Shown one piece after another: positions 1 to 11,039 of a DNA stretch of 64,000 nt. Within the stretch, counting starts at the first letter, position 1. Each line of letters begins with the position of its first letter. A program made the translations under genes and the position numbers. The stretch comes from Rugalucina vietnamica (lineage: Eukaryota > Mollusca > Bivalvia > Lucinida > Lucinidae), in contig OZ024874.1 in the NCBI GenBank assembly GCA_964017185.1, forward strand, positions 14,379,957 through 14,443,956, read 5' to 3'. The notes under the pieces are model-generated. The model did no database searches. It was not told the DNA's origin and was given only the letters and a program-made list of their open reading frames with translations.

Positions 1-56
1 ATATGCGCCTTTGTTTTCGCATATGCAGATTGTTGGTTTTCTCATGAGGCGGCTCA
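1..56. mobile_element. TGAGCC-family MITE, right-end fragment
   Basis: The window opens inside a copy of the short dispersed element: a GCGCCTTTGTTTTCGCATATG block, then TTGGTTTTCTCATGAGGCGGCTCA, the usual terminal inverted repeat. The left part lies outside the window. Confidence 0.75.
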
Positions 57-122
57 TATATGGCTGCCCAGTTTGTTCACATCAGCCTGTCAGAAAACTT
101 AGAATGACTGCAGTAAAACAGG

Positions 123-355
123 TGAGCCGTGATGCGAGAAAACAGGTCATGGTTTCCGACCAGGTCCGACACATATTGGCATGTGCAGTCACAGAACAGG
201 GCTAGCAACTTGAAATTTCTGAATTAAAAGATTAGGCATTGTACTGTCTGGGTAGCGAAAATAAAGGTGCTGATCAGCTGTGCAGTCACTGCACAGCTGA
301 TATGTGCCTTTGTTTTTGCGAATGCAAAAGTCCATTTTTCTCAAGATGTGGCTCA
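123..355. mobile_element. TGAGCC-family MITE, full-length copy
   Basis: A 233-bp element with ends TGAGCCGTGATGCGAGAAAA and its inverted counterpart ending TGTGGCTCA. It carries the family's internal features: a 'tccgaccaggtccgacaca' block, a 'gaaatttctgaattaa' block and a central palindrome GCTGATCAGCTGTGCAGTC/ACTGCACAGCTGAT. It lies downstream of CIP2A exon 7, probably in an intron. No transposase is encoded. Confidence 0.75.
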
Positions 356-776
356 GGTGAAGCAGGTTACCTTGACAACCGACTCGGGTGAGCTGGAAAT
401 CAGGAGTTGAAGAACTTGGTCAATACAGTTGCTCAGATACTCATTTCTGCAAACAAAAAACATTTATGGTTCTATGACATAATTTTTTGCATGACTATAA
501 GGGATACCTGATGCTTTGCTTGCGTCAGTTTTACCCGATTGTCTAGTCTATATATTGAGAATAAGATGCCACCCAATCTTATAGATTCTAAGACAGTGGA
601 CATCAAAAGCAAGAAACAGACAGTGGGTATCCAACTGAACAGGCTGATAAAGGTTTGGCGGTCAAGACCATCCCCGTTTTAACCAGTGATCCCTATCCTT
701 ATCATTTAAAAAAACAAACCATTGCTTTCATTGATTGTGATTTTACTGACTTATTATAAACATAGAACACACTTAC

Positions 777-3700
777 GAGGCCAAAGCTTTTTGTAGTCTC
801 TCCATTTTCAGTAAATCTTTAAATAAATCAACAGTATATCTCCGTGTTTCCCCGGCATCACCGTCTATCAACAGGTTAAAGATCATCTGTATTGACTTAG
901 ACACATTCTCATTGTTGTAGAGCTGCAGAGAAATTCAAAAGAATAACATTTCACACAACTCCCTTTTTTGTTTTGTGGTTTAAGGTCCAAAAAAAAAATT
1001 CAACAATTTTTCATCATGTTGTGACAGAGCCCTCAACTTCCTGGGTATTAAAAATATGTATTGCTTCTTGCTCAAGGATAAAAGTATAACTGCAATCTAT
1101 CGAGAAGAGAAATGACAAATAAAACAGACACACCTCTTTCATTCAGTGTGCAACAGTGTCATGAAGCTACTTGCGAAGCACAATACGAATATATATAGTA
1201 AAATTACTACGACGAGTTCTTGTTCTTGTTGAAGGTTGAATAATGACATCAACAATATTAAGAACAAACTGCATCTAACACTTTTTAACCACAAGAATTA
1301 AGAGCCAGGATACAGCATCATTGGTCCTGGTCTACATTACCTTGCTGCCTAGATGTTCCTGTATACACATGTTGGCTAACAACGTGAGAGCAAACAGTAT
1401 CACAAGATTGCTGTCATTTCCCAACAACTTGGTCAGGCACCGAGATAGGTCGGTCATATTTACCTAAAAATGTTAAACAGTAAACAATTTAAGCTATGGA
1501 CTCAGATCAGCTTTGGTAATACATTTAGTGTAAATTTGGAAATATTCGCAAAATCATTGTCTTGTGAATTCAAAATTTTTGCTAATAGAAGTTACACATA
1601 GAAGCTGCTTTATAAACTACAAGAGTACTAATTCGCAAAATTCAAGAAATCGCTAACATTATAATTCCGAGAGAAAAATTGCAAAACAAAAGTCACACAA
1701 AAACTTCTGACCTTACAGTCGTTAAAAAAGATTTTCAAAAGACAGGCTAATTTGATTATCTGATGGGCATGAAGCCATGGCTACGTCTATAAGCCCAACA
1801 ATAAAAGTTAACTAAAGTATTAAAGTTTTGGGTAAATTGTGCAAAACAGCATGTATTCTGGTGAAGCCTTCAATAGTTGACTTTGCATAAATCCTTTTCA
1901 TACCTGATCATACTGCATACTTACGTTATGTTTGATATATGACTGGACAGAGAAGTTGTCTCGGGTTAGATTGACTAGCACTCCCATTGCTGGCTGGGTT
2001 AGGCCCGTGGCAGGATATGTGCTGAAGTATAATACAGTAAAATACAGTGTAAAACTGTTTATTCATGGTTTAAATACATAGAAACTAAGATGACAGGTGT
2101 TCTAATTGTCCAAGAGTGATAACGAAAATTCTGACGTCTGATTTTCATAGTAAAAGGCTGCTGACGTTGTTATGGTTATTTTTTTTTTTTTTTTTCATTA
2201 ATACACATTTTATGAGCAGTCTTATTATTCACCATAATGTATGCATTTTACCATTAAAAGTATGGACACCCATAGGTCCGACATCAAATCATTTGTACAG
2301 AATTCCTTTTTATTGACATTGCTTTCCTGGTCATTTGTACATTGTGTCTGTATAGTCGCACAAACTGCCAGGTAAGGTAATCCAATACTGTACTAAAATA
2401 TGAGCTGCCTAATGAGATAACCAACATTTTGCATATGCGAAAACAAAGGCGCAGATCAGCTTGGCATAACTGCAAAGCTAATCAGCACCTTTGTTTTCGC
2501 TACTAAATAGTGAAATTCCACTACTTTCTAAATCCAAAAATTCCAGTTTCTAGCCATCCTCCATGACTTTGTGTCGGGCCTATTCTAAAACCACATTGTT
2601 GGTATTCCCACGAGGCGGCTCATATGGCAGATTATCTTTAGTTGTTCAGTATTGTTACAGTTCTACAACTCACACATGATTAAGTAGGAAGTTGACCAAT
2701 TCCAGCATGTAAGGCTCCTGGAAACTGATCCTCTGGCTATAGGTAACTTTCTGTAGCAGTTGAAGGGCCTGAAACAAAAATAATTTGAGCCTGACCGTGA
2801 GAAAACCAACAATTTGGGTTCCAACCAGGTCCGACACAAACCAGGCTGTACAGTCACAGATGGTTAGACTAGAGGCTTGAAATTTTTTTCATTTAGAAAG
2901 TAGAGGAATTGTACTATCCATGTAGCGAAGACAAGGCGCTGATCAGCTTCGCAGTGCAGCAGACCTGTTATCGATTACTTTTAAAGTTAATCACTAACGA
3001 TTACAATTACTTTCAATCTTACGATTAACGATTACCATTAAAAATAATTTTTTCCTGAATGTAATCGATTACAATTACAATTGATTTGCAAAAGTAATCG
3101 AATAATCAATCGATTAGTTTTGCATTTATAATCTAGCCAGTCTTGAATTACGCAGTTATGATTTTGACTGTACATTGTATATGGTGTCATGTTGGCATAT
3201 AGGAATCCTCTTGGGTATTGGGCACTTTATCTTAAGATTTAAGACATTACAAAACAGTGAATCATAAACATAATTTTAGGTCTCATGATGCTGTGTGTAT
3301 GTTTATTTGGGTAGCAACTCCAAATTGTACCAAAATATGTTACTAGATCTGAATGCTGCAGTAATTTTGGCATCAATTTATATAATATTACTATCAAAGT
3401 TGTTTATTCTGTCATGGTCTCTCTATAGGTATATTGACATTGATTCTGTTAATCCTTTGAATATTGTCACTAACTTGCTCTAGGGTGTTTTGACAACATA
3501 ACCCATATGGCATCAGTTTATTAGTTAATCTGTAAAGGTGTGATTTTAAGTTCTACCAGGTAACAATAGGTTTAAACTTTTGCAATAGGTTTCAAAACCT
3601 ATTTAGAATGTTTATATGCATCCAACATAATTATGTTAATAAGCATGGTGAGGTCAAAGAAATGTAAGCAAAAAGAAGGAGTGTTCTAAAAAGAGTTCTG

Positions 3701-6700
3701 AAATGATTTGGAAAATGCCAGAGAGGATTTCCATAAAAAAAATACCCAAAGATGAAAAGAAAAAATATAATAATAAATTTGTTGATCAGTATGCATGAAT
3801 AACTTTATTATGTGCCTATGTCAATGAAACCATAATCTGTTCCATAACTGAATAAAGAAAATTCTCTTTGGATTTTTACATTTTTCCTGCAGGGAACATA
3901 CTTCATTAAGTTTTATCTTTTATAATACTTCTCCAGACTCCCCCTTTTTTTTGAGAAATTTCAAAAATCAATCATAATTTATTCGTTAAATTAATCACGA
4001 TTACAGGCAATTTTGAAAAGTAATCGAATAAGAATAAGAATAATTTCAATCGTAAAAATCTACGATTACAGAATAATTTTTGATTGAAAAAAATTTCAAT
4101 CGAATAAAAGTAATCGTGATTAACGAATAAGATTAACCCAGGTCTGCAGTGCAGATGCAGATTGTTGGTTTTTCCCATGGGGCGGCTCAAATATGAATCA
4201 TGTCATCAATGCATTTCAGCATGACTTTTCTAATGGGAATGCTAACACTCAATTTAAAGTATGATCCACCACGCTTAAATGGGTGGTTTGCCGATGAACA
4301 TTAGTCAACAACATGACAGGCATGTACCGAGCAAGGATCAAACATGCAACCTCTTGAAGGCAAAGTAAGCATGCCATCCATCAGACCACCACGGCTTTCG
4401 CTACTTTTATTTCGCACACTGAATCAAGGGTTCTGAAGCTATAGTCAGAAGAAACATAGACACACTTCATTTTCGCTATGAGAATTAAGCAATCTTAATA
4501 TTGACACTAAGACTGTTTGAACTCATGCTCAGTTTACTTGAGCATATCGAGCATGATGATCAATTTACTAGAGAAAAAAAAAGATTTTCAGCCTTGGGTC
4601 TAGTTTCATATCATCCTACCTCTGCTGTAATGGTATCACTGGCATTTGAATCACTGTATCTTACAATACCGGCAAGTGCCGGCGTGAGCTGAAACTTCTC
4701 ATGAAGTTGCTGTCTGATCTGGGGCTCCGAAACTAGAACAGAAATAAGCATATATTGGGATCTCAGATACGGTAAGGTTGATCTTTTTCACACGCTATAT
4801 TAAATGAACCCTATTTTTGCCAATGCGAAAACAAAGGTGCAGATCAGCTGTGCAGTAACTACACGGGTAGTACAATTCCTCTTCTTCATAAATCCAAAAT
4901 TTTAAGCTTCTAACTTTCTTCTGTGATTGTACAGCCCGGTTTGTGTGGGACCTGGTCGGAACCCAAAAAGTTGGTTTTCTCACGCACAGACTCAAATGGA
5001 GCTCAAGATATCAATGATGTACAGTGTATTTATTGAAGGCACGTTAACATTTGAGCATTCGCAAGAGAAAACCAATAAATTTGATTTCCGACCAGGTCCA
5101 ACACAAACTGGTCAGGTCTGTAGTCACAGGAGCAGGCTAGAAGCTTGAAATTTTGGATTTAAGAAGAAGAGGAATTGTGCTATCCCTGTAGAGAAAACAA
5201 CGGCGCTGATCAGCTGTGCAGTTACTGCACAGCTGATCTGCATCTTTGTTTTTTCATAAGCAAATTATTGGTTTTCTTGTGTGACGGCTCAATTCTTTTC
5301 ATAGGTTTATTGCACAGAATCCTGACAAACAGTGCAGATCATAACCACTCTGTTTCTAACTTAAAGGAAAGTCTGATCATAATCAGCACTGGGCATTGGT
5401 TAAATGCACATTTATTTCATTCAAGGCTAATTTGCTTTTTGTTCATCTGTCAGAATCTATAGAATTTACAACAATAAGAATGATCAGCCATGTTAAGTAC
5501 AGAAGGTGGACAAAAGTATTCTTTACGTTTCTAAAACTCCATACACTTCAATGTACATGTACTTTCATGTTTGCAAGAAAAAGTATCCTGCTTCTCATGA
5601 TTAAGGCATTTTAATGATTTTGATGTCCTTTGAAAGCAATAAACAAGGTATTTTCATGCAATTCCATGCATGCATTTTCAAGCAACAAATTTTCAAAAAG
5701 TTGTGAAATATTTTTTGACAATTTTGGAGCAACGTCACCATTGATGTCAATGGGAAAATGGCTTTTTCAAAATTTCTTTAAACTGTTATATTAGACAAAC
5801 GCAATGTCAAAACTTGATCAAGTGGCCTTAATTTATTGCTTTATTTATTTTGCTTTCAAATGGCACCGAATCATGAAAATATGTTGACCAGAAGAGGCAG
5901 GATAATTTTTTTTGTAAACATGAAAATACATTGGAAGTCTATGGAGTTTTCAAAAGTGGCAAATACTTTTGTCCACCTTCTGTAGTTAGCATTCTTACAT
6001 AAAAAATATTTATGCGCCACTTACCAAGATTGTTGAATAGAAGTAGACATTTTAGCACTAATGTAGACTTTGTGGTGGGTTCTGCGACTAGGTTGACAAG
6101 AATAGACAGACAGTCTGCGGGTAGTAACTCTGTGAGATTAAAAAATTTAAGGGAACATCCTCGACTGGTCTTGCTGATTAGGTTCTGCAAATTATAAATC
6201 AACAGTAAAATACATGCTATCAATAATCATGTCTCAGTAACAGACACAAAATCCATTTAGAGAAGTTTTCTATTCTGAAGTGTTTTCATCTACAGTCTGC
6301 TCGTTTTTGAACGAGTCGAGTTTTAAGGTTTAAACAGAGAAAATTGGCCCGAAAAGCATCAAAAGCAAAAATACCTGAAAATGCAAATATTTGTAGATCT
6401 ATCAAGATGAGAGGGTCAGCTGTATCCACAGGTTATGTCTCCTGGTCTTTGAGCTTATGTCGTCATTAATATCATTTTAATATGACCTGAAGCCTAATTT
6501 AATCTTTTAAATCACATTATTGTCTTGGCACTTTTATATGAGCCGCCGCATCAGAAAACCAACAATTTGCATATATGAAAACAAAGGCGCAGATCAGCTG
6601 TGCAGTAACTGCACAGCTGATCAGCACCTTTGTTTTTGCTACATAGATAGTACCATTCCTTTGCTACATATATCCAAATTTTCAAACTTCTAGCGTTCTT

Positions 6701-7061
6701 CTGTGACAGACCTGGTCGGAAACCCAAATCGTTAGTTTTCTCACTCGTTGGCTCATTCACCATTTTTGCATTATCGGCTGGTTTCCTGCTTAGAAACAAT
6801 CAATATTGGAAAAACAGGTAACCAAAACCACCCTGACCTTGAGGTCAGGGTGGTTTTGGTTACCTGTATTTTCAATATTGATTTTTGGTGAGCTGGGAAC
6901 CAGCAGATAATGCAAAAATGGTGAATATCTAAAGGTAAAGGGGACTGACTCACATCAATCTGACCCTGCAAGCACACAAGGTTCCTCTCCGTCTTGTTAC
7001 TGTGATACTGTTGTGCCGATGTCACCACATTCTTGAGCAGAGAGGTTGAACCGTCCATCAT
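777..7061 (-). CDS. CIP2A: CIP2A-like protein, N-terminal half (7 coding exons, partial at left edge)
   Basis: Seven minus-strand exons with GT/AG borders join in one frame: 6954-7061, 6025-6184, 4620-4732, 2674-2768, 1925-2021, 1341-1463 and 777-922 (842 nt, about 280 codons). The reading starts at tandem ATGs (7061 or 7058), giving MMDGSTSLLKNVV. The exons translate to helical armadillo-type repeats, e.g. LSILVNLVAEPTTKSTLVLK in exon 2, MGVLVNLTRDNFSVQSYIKH in exon 5, and IFNLLIDGDAG...RRYTVDLFKDLL in exon 7. Order and spacing match the N-terminal armadillo domain of CIP2A (KIAA1524). That family inhibits PP2A-B56, stabilises MYC and works with TOPBP1 in mitosis. The C-terminal coiled coil would lie left of the window. 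For exon 4 the donor two bases downstream (GTGAGT) is needed to keep frame with exon 5. Introns are full of MITEs, including a nested hAT-like element. Identity rests on recognised sequence pattern, not on a search. Confidence 0.87.
986..1050 (-). repeat. tRNA-SINE fragment
   Basis: The segment CAACAATTTTTCATCATGTTG...CTTCCTGGGT matches the body of the tRNA-like SINE copies at 31985-32192 and 63603-63806. It lacks the tRNA-like head. It lies in the CIP2A intron between exons 6 and 7. Confidence 0.55.
2401..2622. mobile_element. TGAGCC-family MITE, divergent copy
   Basis: The left end TGAGCTGCCTAATGAGATAA and right end CACGAGGCGGCTCA flank the family body (GCATATGCGAAAACAAAGGCGC, CACCTTTGTTTTCGCTAC). 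It sits in CIP2A intron 4. Flanking bases are ATA on the left and TAT on the right, so the target duplication is unclear. Confidence 0.7.
2786..4189. mobile_element. TGAGCC-family MITE interrupted by a hAT-like element
   Basis: The host MITE runs 2786-2959 and resumes at 4155-4189, ending TGGGGCGGCTCA. Between the halves lies the 1187-bp element at 2960-4146 plus one copy of its duplicated 8-bp target. Removing these restores a normal-length copy of the family. The whole lies in CIP2A intron 3. Confidence 0.8.
2960..4146. mobile_element. non-autonomous hAT-like transposon with 8-bp target duplication
   Basis: The element begins CAGACCTGTTATCGATTAC and ends ...GATTAACCCAGGTCTG, so the tips are inverted (CAGACCTG, then a shared GTTA). 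It is flanked on both sides by CAGTGCAG (2952-2959 and 4147-4154), an 8-bp target duplication as in the hAT superfamily. Both subterminal regions are packed with AATCGATTAC/GTAATCG-type repeats in alternating orientation, as expected for transposase binding arrays. The AT-rich middle encodes nothing recognisable. The exact duplication suggests a fairly recent insertion. Confidence 0.8.
4805..4994. mobile_element. TGAGCC-family MITE, short copy
   Basis: The left end TGAACCC... is degenerate. The body carries AATGCGAAAACAAAGGTGCAG and the right part TGTGGGACCTGGTCGGAACCC, ending CACAGACTCA. It lies upstream of CIP2A exon 3, within intron 2. Confidence 0.65.
5052..5291. mobile_element. TGAGCC-family MITE, full-length copy
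   Basis: A 240-bp copy with left end TGAGCATTCGCAAGAGAAAACC and right end TTCTTGTGTGACGGCTCA. It contains the central palindrome GCTGATCAGCTGTGCAGTTA/CTGCACAGCTGATC. It lies in CIP2A intron 2. Confidence 0.72.
5500..5982. mobile_element. Tc1/mariner-like MITE with TA duplication
   Basis: A 483-bp element with terminal inverted repeats CAGAAGGTGGACAAAAGTAT... and ...ATACTTTTGTCCACCTTCTG. TA dinucleotides flank it at 5498-5499 and 5983-5984. The arms remain similar for about 70 bp (AAACTCCATACACTTCAATG and its complement). The CAAAAGTATT end and TA target are typical of Tc1/mariner derivatives. There is no transposase. It lies in CIP2A intron 2. Confidence 0.8.
6539..6755. mobile_element. TGAGCC-family MITE, full-length copy
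   Basis: A 217-bp copy starting TGAGCCGCCGCATCAGAAAA and ending CTCACTCGTTGGCTCA. The central palindrome and the GACCTGGTCGGAAACCCAAA block are intact. It directly abuts the foldback element that starts at 6755, in CIP2A intron 1. Confidence 0.75.
6755..6926. repeat. foldback hairpin element
   Basis: A near-perfect 172-bp palindrome. The arms start ATTCACCATTTTTGCATTAT and its complement and meet at GACCTTGAGGTC. The same arm sequences delimit the larger element at 21047-23857. It ends 28 bp from the donor side of CIP2A exon 1, so intron 1 transcripts would carry a long hairpin. Confidence 0.8.
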
Positions 7062-7189
7062 CCAAATAATGTGGTTTTCTTCTTTCTGGTTAACTAGACC
7101 AAACCACCTAAGTTGTACAGTGCCTTTTCATGTTCTGGTATCTGCAACAGTAGAATTTATAATGAGGTGCATTATAATGCAGTGCACGA

Positions 7190-7319
7190 CAGATTATGTA
7201 TATTCTGCTTGCGGGTGTGTCAGGTGTTTTTTTTCGGGGTTCTCCTGTTTTTGCCCCACCTATTGATTGGCCCATCTCATATGAGCTGAAATAATCTTGA
7301 AAGGGACGTTAAACTGAAT

Positions 7320-7352
<33 letters not shown>
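7190..7352 (+). repeat. retroposon 3' end with a 32-A tail
   Basis: The sequence ends GAAAGGGACGTTAAACTGAATC followed by 32 adenines (7321-7352), the form of a SINE or LINE 3' end. The 5' boundary is not determined. It lies just upstream of the CIP2A start and so may overlap its promoter. Confidence 0.5.
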
Positions 7353-7355
<3 letters not shown>

Positions 7356-7920
7356 GTATACATGTATATTAAACTATTAATTTGCCATTTAATTAAATGT
7401 GTTTAGCTACTGAAATACATTCAAATTTAAATCCACATCATAGCCAGTGTCAAAATATTTGCCCTGGTCAGTGGTGTCCACAGCCTTAAACTTTCAAGCT
7501 AGGCAATTCTGCTCGGCTAAGCAATTCTGCTTCTTAGACACCCCCTGTCTAGTGGTGGGGGAAGCCAGCCTGGCAGGGCAGTTCTTGACGTTCGGTCGTA
7601 GAATACCCTATATTTACATTTTTATTGCAATCGCCCTATATGAAAGTATCTTTCTTGATGTTCCTTATTCCACAATAAAAAAACATTAAGTCACGTGATC
7701 TAGAGGCCACGCCACAGGGCTGTGCCAAAACCAACCAGTGACGTTGTTTGTTTACTCTTGTTGGTGTGACGTATGTCGCGTATCGACTTGATGTAAAGCT
7801 CGAAAAGTTGACGCTTTGGCTGTTACAAAATTAAGTCGGATTTAATGTCAAATAGCATGAAAATGAGCTATGATATATATGTGCAATTGAAAATCTGATA
7901 CTTGATTGATAATATAAAAA

Positions 7921-8157
7921 TGAGCCGCGACGCGAGAAAACCGGTCTTCGGGGTTTCCAACCAGGTCTGACACAAACCGACATGTACAGTCCCAGAAGCA
8001 GCATAGAAGCTTGAAATTTCGGATTTAATAAGAAGAGAAAGTGTACTATCCGTGTAGCGAAAACAAAGGCGCTGATCAGCTTCGCAGTTACTGCGAAGCT
8101 GATCTGCGCCTTTGTTTTCGCATAGGCAAAAATCCGGTTTTCTCATGACGCGGCTCA
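7921..8157. mobile_element. TGAGCC-family MITE, best-preserved copy
   Basis: A 237-bp copy with 24-bp inverted ends starting TGAGCCGCGACGCGAGAAAA and ending TCTCATGACGCGGCTCA. It contains a long internal palindrome (GCTGATCAGCTTCGCAGTTA / CTGCGAAGCTGATC). It is useful as the family reference within this window. Confidence 0.82.
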
Positions 8158-8176
8158 AATGTAAATATAAGTTTTG

Positions 8177-8314
8177 AAATTCAGATTTTAGCTTTCACTG
8201 AATGATAATAAACATTATTTCTTTCAATGTCTCCGAGAAGCTCTTCGGGCTTCACAGACGTTAAAACAGCCTAATGTTTTTCATCATCCAGTAAAAGCTA
8301 AAATCTGAATTTCA
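8177..8314. repeat. short inverted repeat
   Basis: GAAATTCAGATTTTAGCTTT (8177 on) is repeated inverted as AAAGCTAAAATCTGAATTTC (ending 8314). It forms part of the DNA inserted into the split SINE. Confidence 0.55.
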
Positions 8315-8467
8315 ATCCTTAAGTGAAACCACCGCACCAGGAAGGTGACAGTCAAACCTTTTATACGTACCAATGCAGGAACAATTTGATAGGTTTTTCA
8401 ATAATCAATATTTTTACTGGAGTTGCCAAAGGGATTTGAACCTGTATGTCAGAAGCCAAGGACACTA

Positions 8468-8600
8468 AATTTTAGCAAAACAATAATTGTGTTAATTAAT
8501 TATTAAAACGTAAAATTTCCTTCATGGGTAATGTTCTGTTTCAGTTTTGAAATTTTAGATTTTAATGATTAATTAACACAATTATTGTTTTGCTAAAATT
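8468..8600. repeat. hairpin with about 41-bp arms
   Basis: The arm at 8468-8508 (AATTTTAGCAAAACAATAAT...) recurs inverted at 8560-8600. The following 90 bases resemble 10740-10870 (TTACCTGTRRATTTACCTGT motif), so this is a dispersed repeat. Confidence 0.65.
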
Positions 8601-8932
8601 GGCTTTATATACCTGTGGATTTACCTGTAAAATCAGCCATGCATATGCGCAAATGAGAAAGTAATTATCAGAACCTAAATAATAAAACAGTGATTTTGCT
8701 GGACTAAATTTCTGTCCGGCCACTTTGGCCGGACCCCATCCATTTCAGTCGGACATTTTTCATTTCTTCCGGACAAAAGAAAAATACTTTATTGCGGGGA
8801 GAGGGGGTGGAAACACTTTGTTACAATAGAGTTGATTGGGAACTTAGTATTAAATTATCATTATCACCATGAACTCCAAGCTTGATCAGAAGTAATTTGA
8901 GTTTGGTAAACTAAGAATGATGAAAAAAAATT

Positions 8933-8963
8933 GTGGGGGTGGGGTGGGGGTATGGCCTTGTGG
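8933..8963 (+). other. G-run cluster with quadruplex potential
   Basis: Runs GGGGG, GGGG, GGGGG and GGGG occur within about 31 bases on the plus strand (GTGGGGGTGGGGTGGGGGTA...). It is isolated in otherwise AT-rich DNA with no nearby gene start. Confidence 0.35.
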
Positions 8964-9234
8964 GGTATGGTTGGTGTTGGGTCTACATCTGTGATAATAA
9001 ATAGATTGATGAGAAAAGCACCATATTTCCCCTGTAAATAAGTCCCTAAGGAGAAAAGTCCAGTTGGAGGTGTGTCACAACTGGCAGAATATCAATATAC
9101 AACAACAACATTGTGTAAAATTTCACGTAAATTTGCAGAGAAAATTTGAGCAAATTTGGATATTTAAGCCTGGAAAATGCATTTGAAGCAGGGATTTTGC
9201 AAGGTTACACAATTACAGGTCTATTGAATGCTAA

Positions 9235-9840
9235 AATAGCTGCTAATAGAAGGTTATAATGTATTCTTGTCCCCCAGATGTGAAAGAAGCAGCTTATAAA
9301 GGACTGGTGCGGCCGGTCTTGGAATATGGAAGCTCAGTTTGGGACCCTCACACTCATGGCCTCCAGGAAGAACTGGAAAAGGTCCAAAATCGTGCGGCAA
9401 GGTTTGTGACGGGAAATTATGTTTTTGAAACTGGGAGCATGACTGGCATTTTAGGTCAACTGAAATGGGAATCTCTTAAGAAAAGGAGGAAGGATAGTAG
9501 ACTTATATTGCTATACAAAGGTCTAAAGGGTAAAGCCAGAATACCCACAGATGACCTTATCCCAAAGAATAGGCGTTTTAGAAATCAACACTCTTTGGCT
9601 TTTCAGATACCTTCAGCTAGCAAAGAAGCGTACAAAAGTAGTTTCTTTCCACAGACTATCAGGGACTGGAATGACCTCCCTGATTCACTTGTCTCCTCTG
9701 CTGAAATGTCTGATGACTGTGTGTCCAAGTTCGCTTCACTCGTGCGTTCAAGGGACTAATTTCCCCCCCATCCGAACCCCCTGGTGAAATAATGTCATTT
9801 GGCGTGTCACCAGTAAACTATTCAGATTCAGATTCAGATT
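9235..9840 (+). pseudogene. CR1/L2/Jockey-type LINE 3' fragment (RT C-terminus and 3' tail)
   Basis: An open frame at 9259-9759 (166 codons) encodes the segment after the RT palm of non-LTR retrotransposons. It reads LVRPVLEYGSSVWDPHTHG, then VQNRAARFV, then FFPQTIRDWNDLP before the stop. After the stop come about 30 bases, then TTTGGCGTGTCACCAGTAAAC and a short ATTCAG repeat (9822-9840), the 3' tail. The 5' ORF1, endonuclease and most RT are missing, the usual 5' truncation. Confidence 0.82.
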
Positions 9841-10540
9841 TGCACATTCAAACAAAGTATTTTAGGTCACGACCCACTCTCCCAACTTTTTCAGAATCAG
9901 ATGCTGGTCTACTGTACATGCCTGAACGATCTTTTTGGGTGCAATTTGGATCGTTTTTTGACACTAAGAACCTTTGAGTCGGCCACCAAATTGATCAGCC
10001 ATACAATTTACAGACAAAGTAAAACAAAATTGAAAGACATGGGCCTTGAAATGGCCGACTGTTTGCAAAGGCGAAACAGAAAGTAGTCTCTACTGCGCAA
10101 GCCCATTCTCTTTCTGACAACCAATGAAAAGCAGCGTTAAAGAAGCGCTTGACTGCGTCATGAGCTTGTCATATTATCTCTGTCGGTACGAGATCTGAGC
10201 AGGTAAAAAAATAATACCAGTCTAGGGAAGACACCCGCTGGAAATTCTGACCAATCAGCGATAATCTAACAGATTAAAAACGGTGCATTGACGAAAATGC
10301 TATCAGACAAAATGTCCGACCTGACCAGCTTGCTCCCAGACATCTAGAATTTGTTCCGGACTATGTCCGAGGGCCGACGCCAAACTGAATCCCTGTAAAA
10401 GAATGTGGTAATAAAAAAGAATTGACAAAAACCTCTTATTTAAGAACAATGGATTGAGGAAAAAACAACAACAACTTAACAATAATCATCATGATCATAA
10501 CCTGCCAATGGCAGGTTATGATTTTTTCTCCACTGGTAGA
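9841..10540. other. no gene recognised
   Basis: No protein domain or intron-bounded exon was seen. The segment near 10320-10395 is rich in TCCGGAC/GTCCGAC words also found at 8715-8775, suggesting an eroded repeat. Confidence 0.4.
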
Positions 10541-10576
10541 AATCTACTAAGATTCAGTTGACATAAAATGGAGACA

Positions 10577-10665
10577 CTGGCTATCCGCACGACGGTCGTG
10601 CCGATAACACTGCTTATCGGCACGACCGTCGTGCGGATAAGCGGCGTTATCCGCACGTCAGGGAA
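10577..10665. repeat. GCACGAC(G/C)GTCGTGC palindrome cluster
   Basis: Alternating copies of ATCCGCACGACGGTCGTGCC and TTATCGGCACGACCGTCGTGC form interlocking dyads. Related clusters lie at 11225-11325 and 12385-12433. The GC content contrasts sharply with the flanks. Confidence 0.65.
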
Positions 10666-11039
10666 ATCGATATCCAAATGTTAAAAATGTCTAGAAATGG
10701 ATACATTTTAAGTTGATAAATATATTACACTGGCTTCAAAACTGAAACAGAATATTACACATGCAGGAATTTTTTTATTTTTTAATTAACAAAATTGTAA
10801 TTTTGCTGAAATTGGCTTACCTGTGAATTTACCTGTAAAAATCAGTCAATCGTGTACATGCGTAAATGAGAAAGAAATTATGTCAATTATCGTAACCTAA
10901 ATATAAAAAAAAATTGTGGTAATCCAAAAGAATAAACAGCCTTTGATTTTAACAATGAAATATGGAAACATTTCAGTTACACACTTGAAATAATTGCAAT
11001 GATTATATTTTTCTCCGTCTGCTGTGATTCAGTTTACAT

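Larger units (their letters stand above)
7447..8490 (-). mobile_element. SINE-like element split by a 713-bp insertion
   Basis: Segments 7447-7609 and 8323-8490 are colinear with the uninterrupted copy at 37893-38205: the 'agcaattctgcttcttagac' block, 'tctagtggtggggga', then 'gtgaaaccaccgc' and 'ggaaggtgac'. On the minus strand a GGTTCAAATCCC box-B-like motif (about 8432-8443) suggests a tRNA-related head. The break falls between GAATACCCT (7609) and GTGAAACC (8323). The inserted DNA contains a TGAGCC MITE. Confidence 0.6.

Noticed and set aside
8700..10395. A hAT-like element from TGCTGGACTAAATTTCTGTCCGG to CTGAATCCCTG
   Set aside because: The right tip looks hAT-like, but the left side does not match it and no duplication was found.
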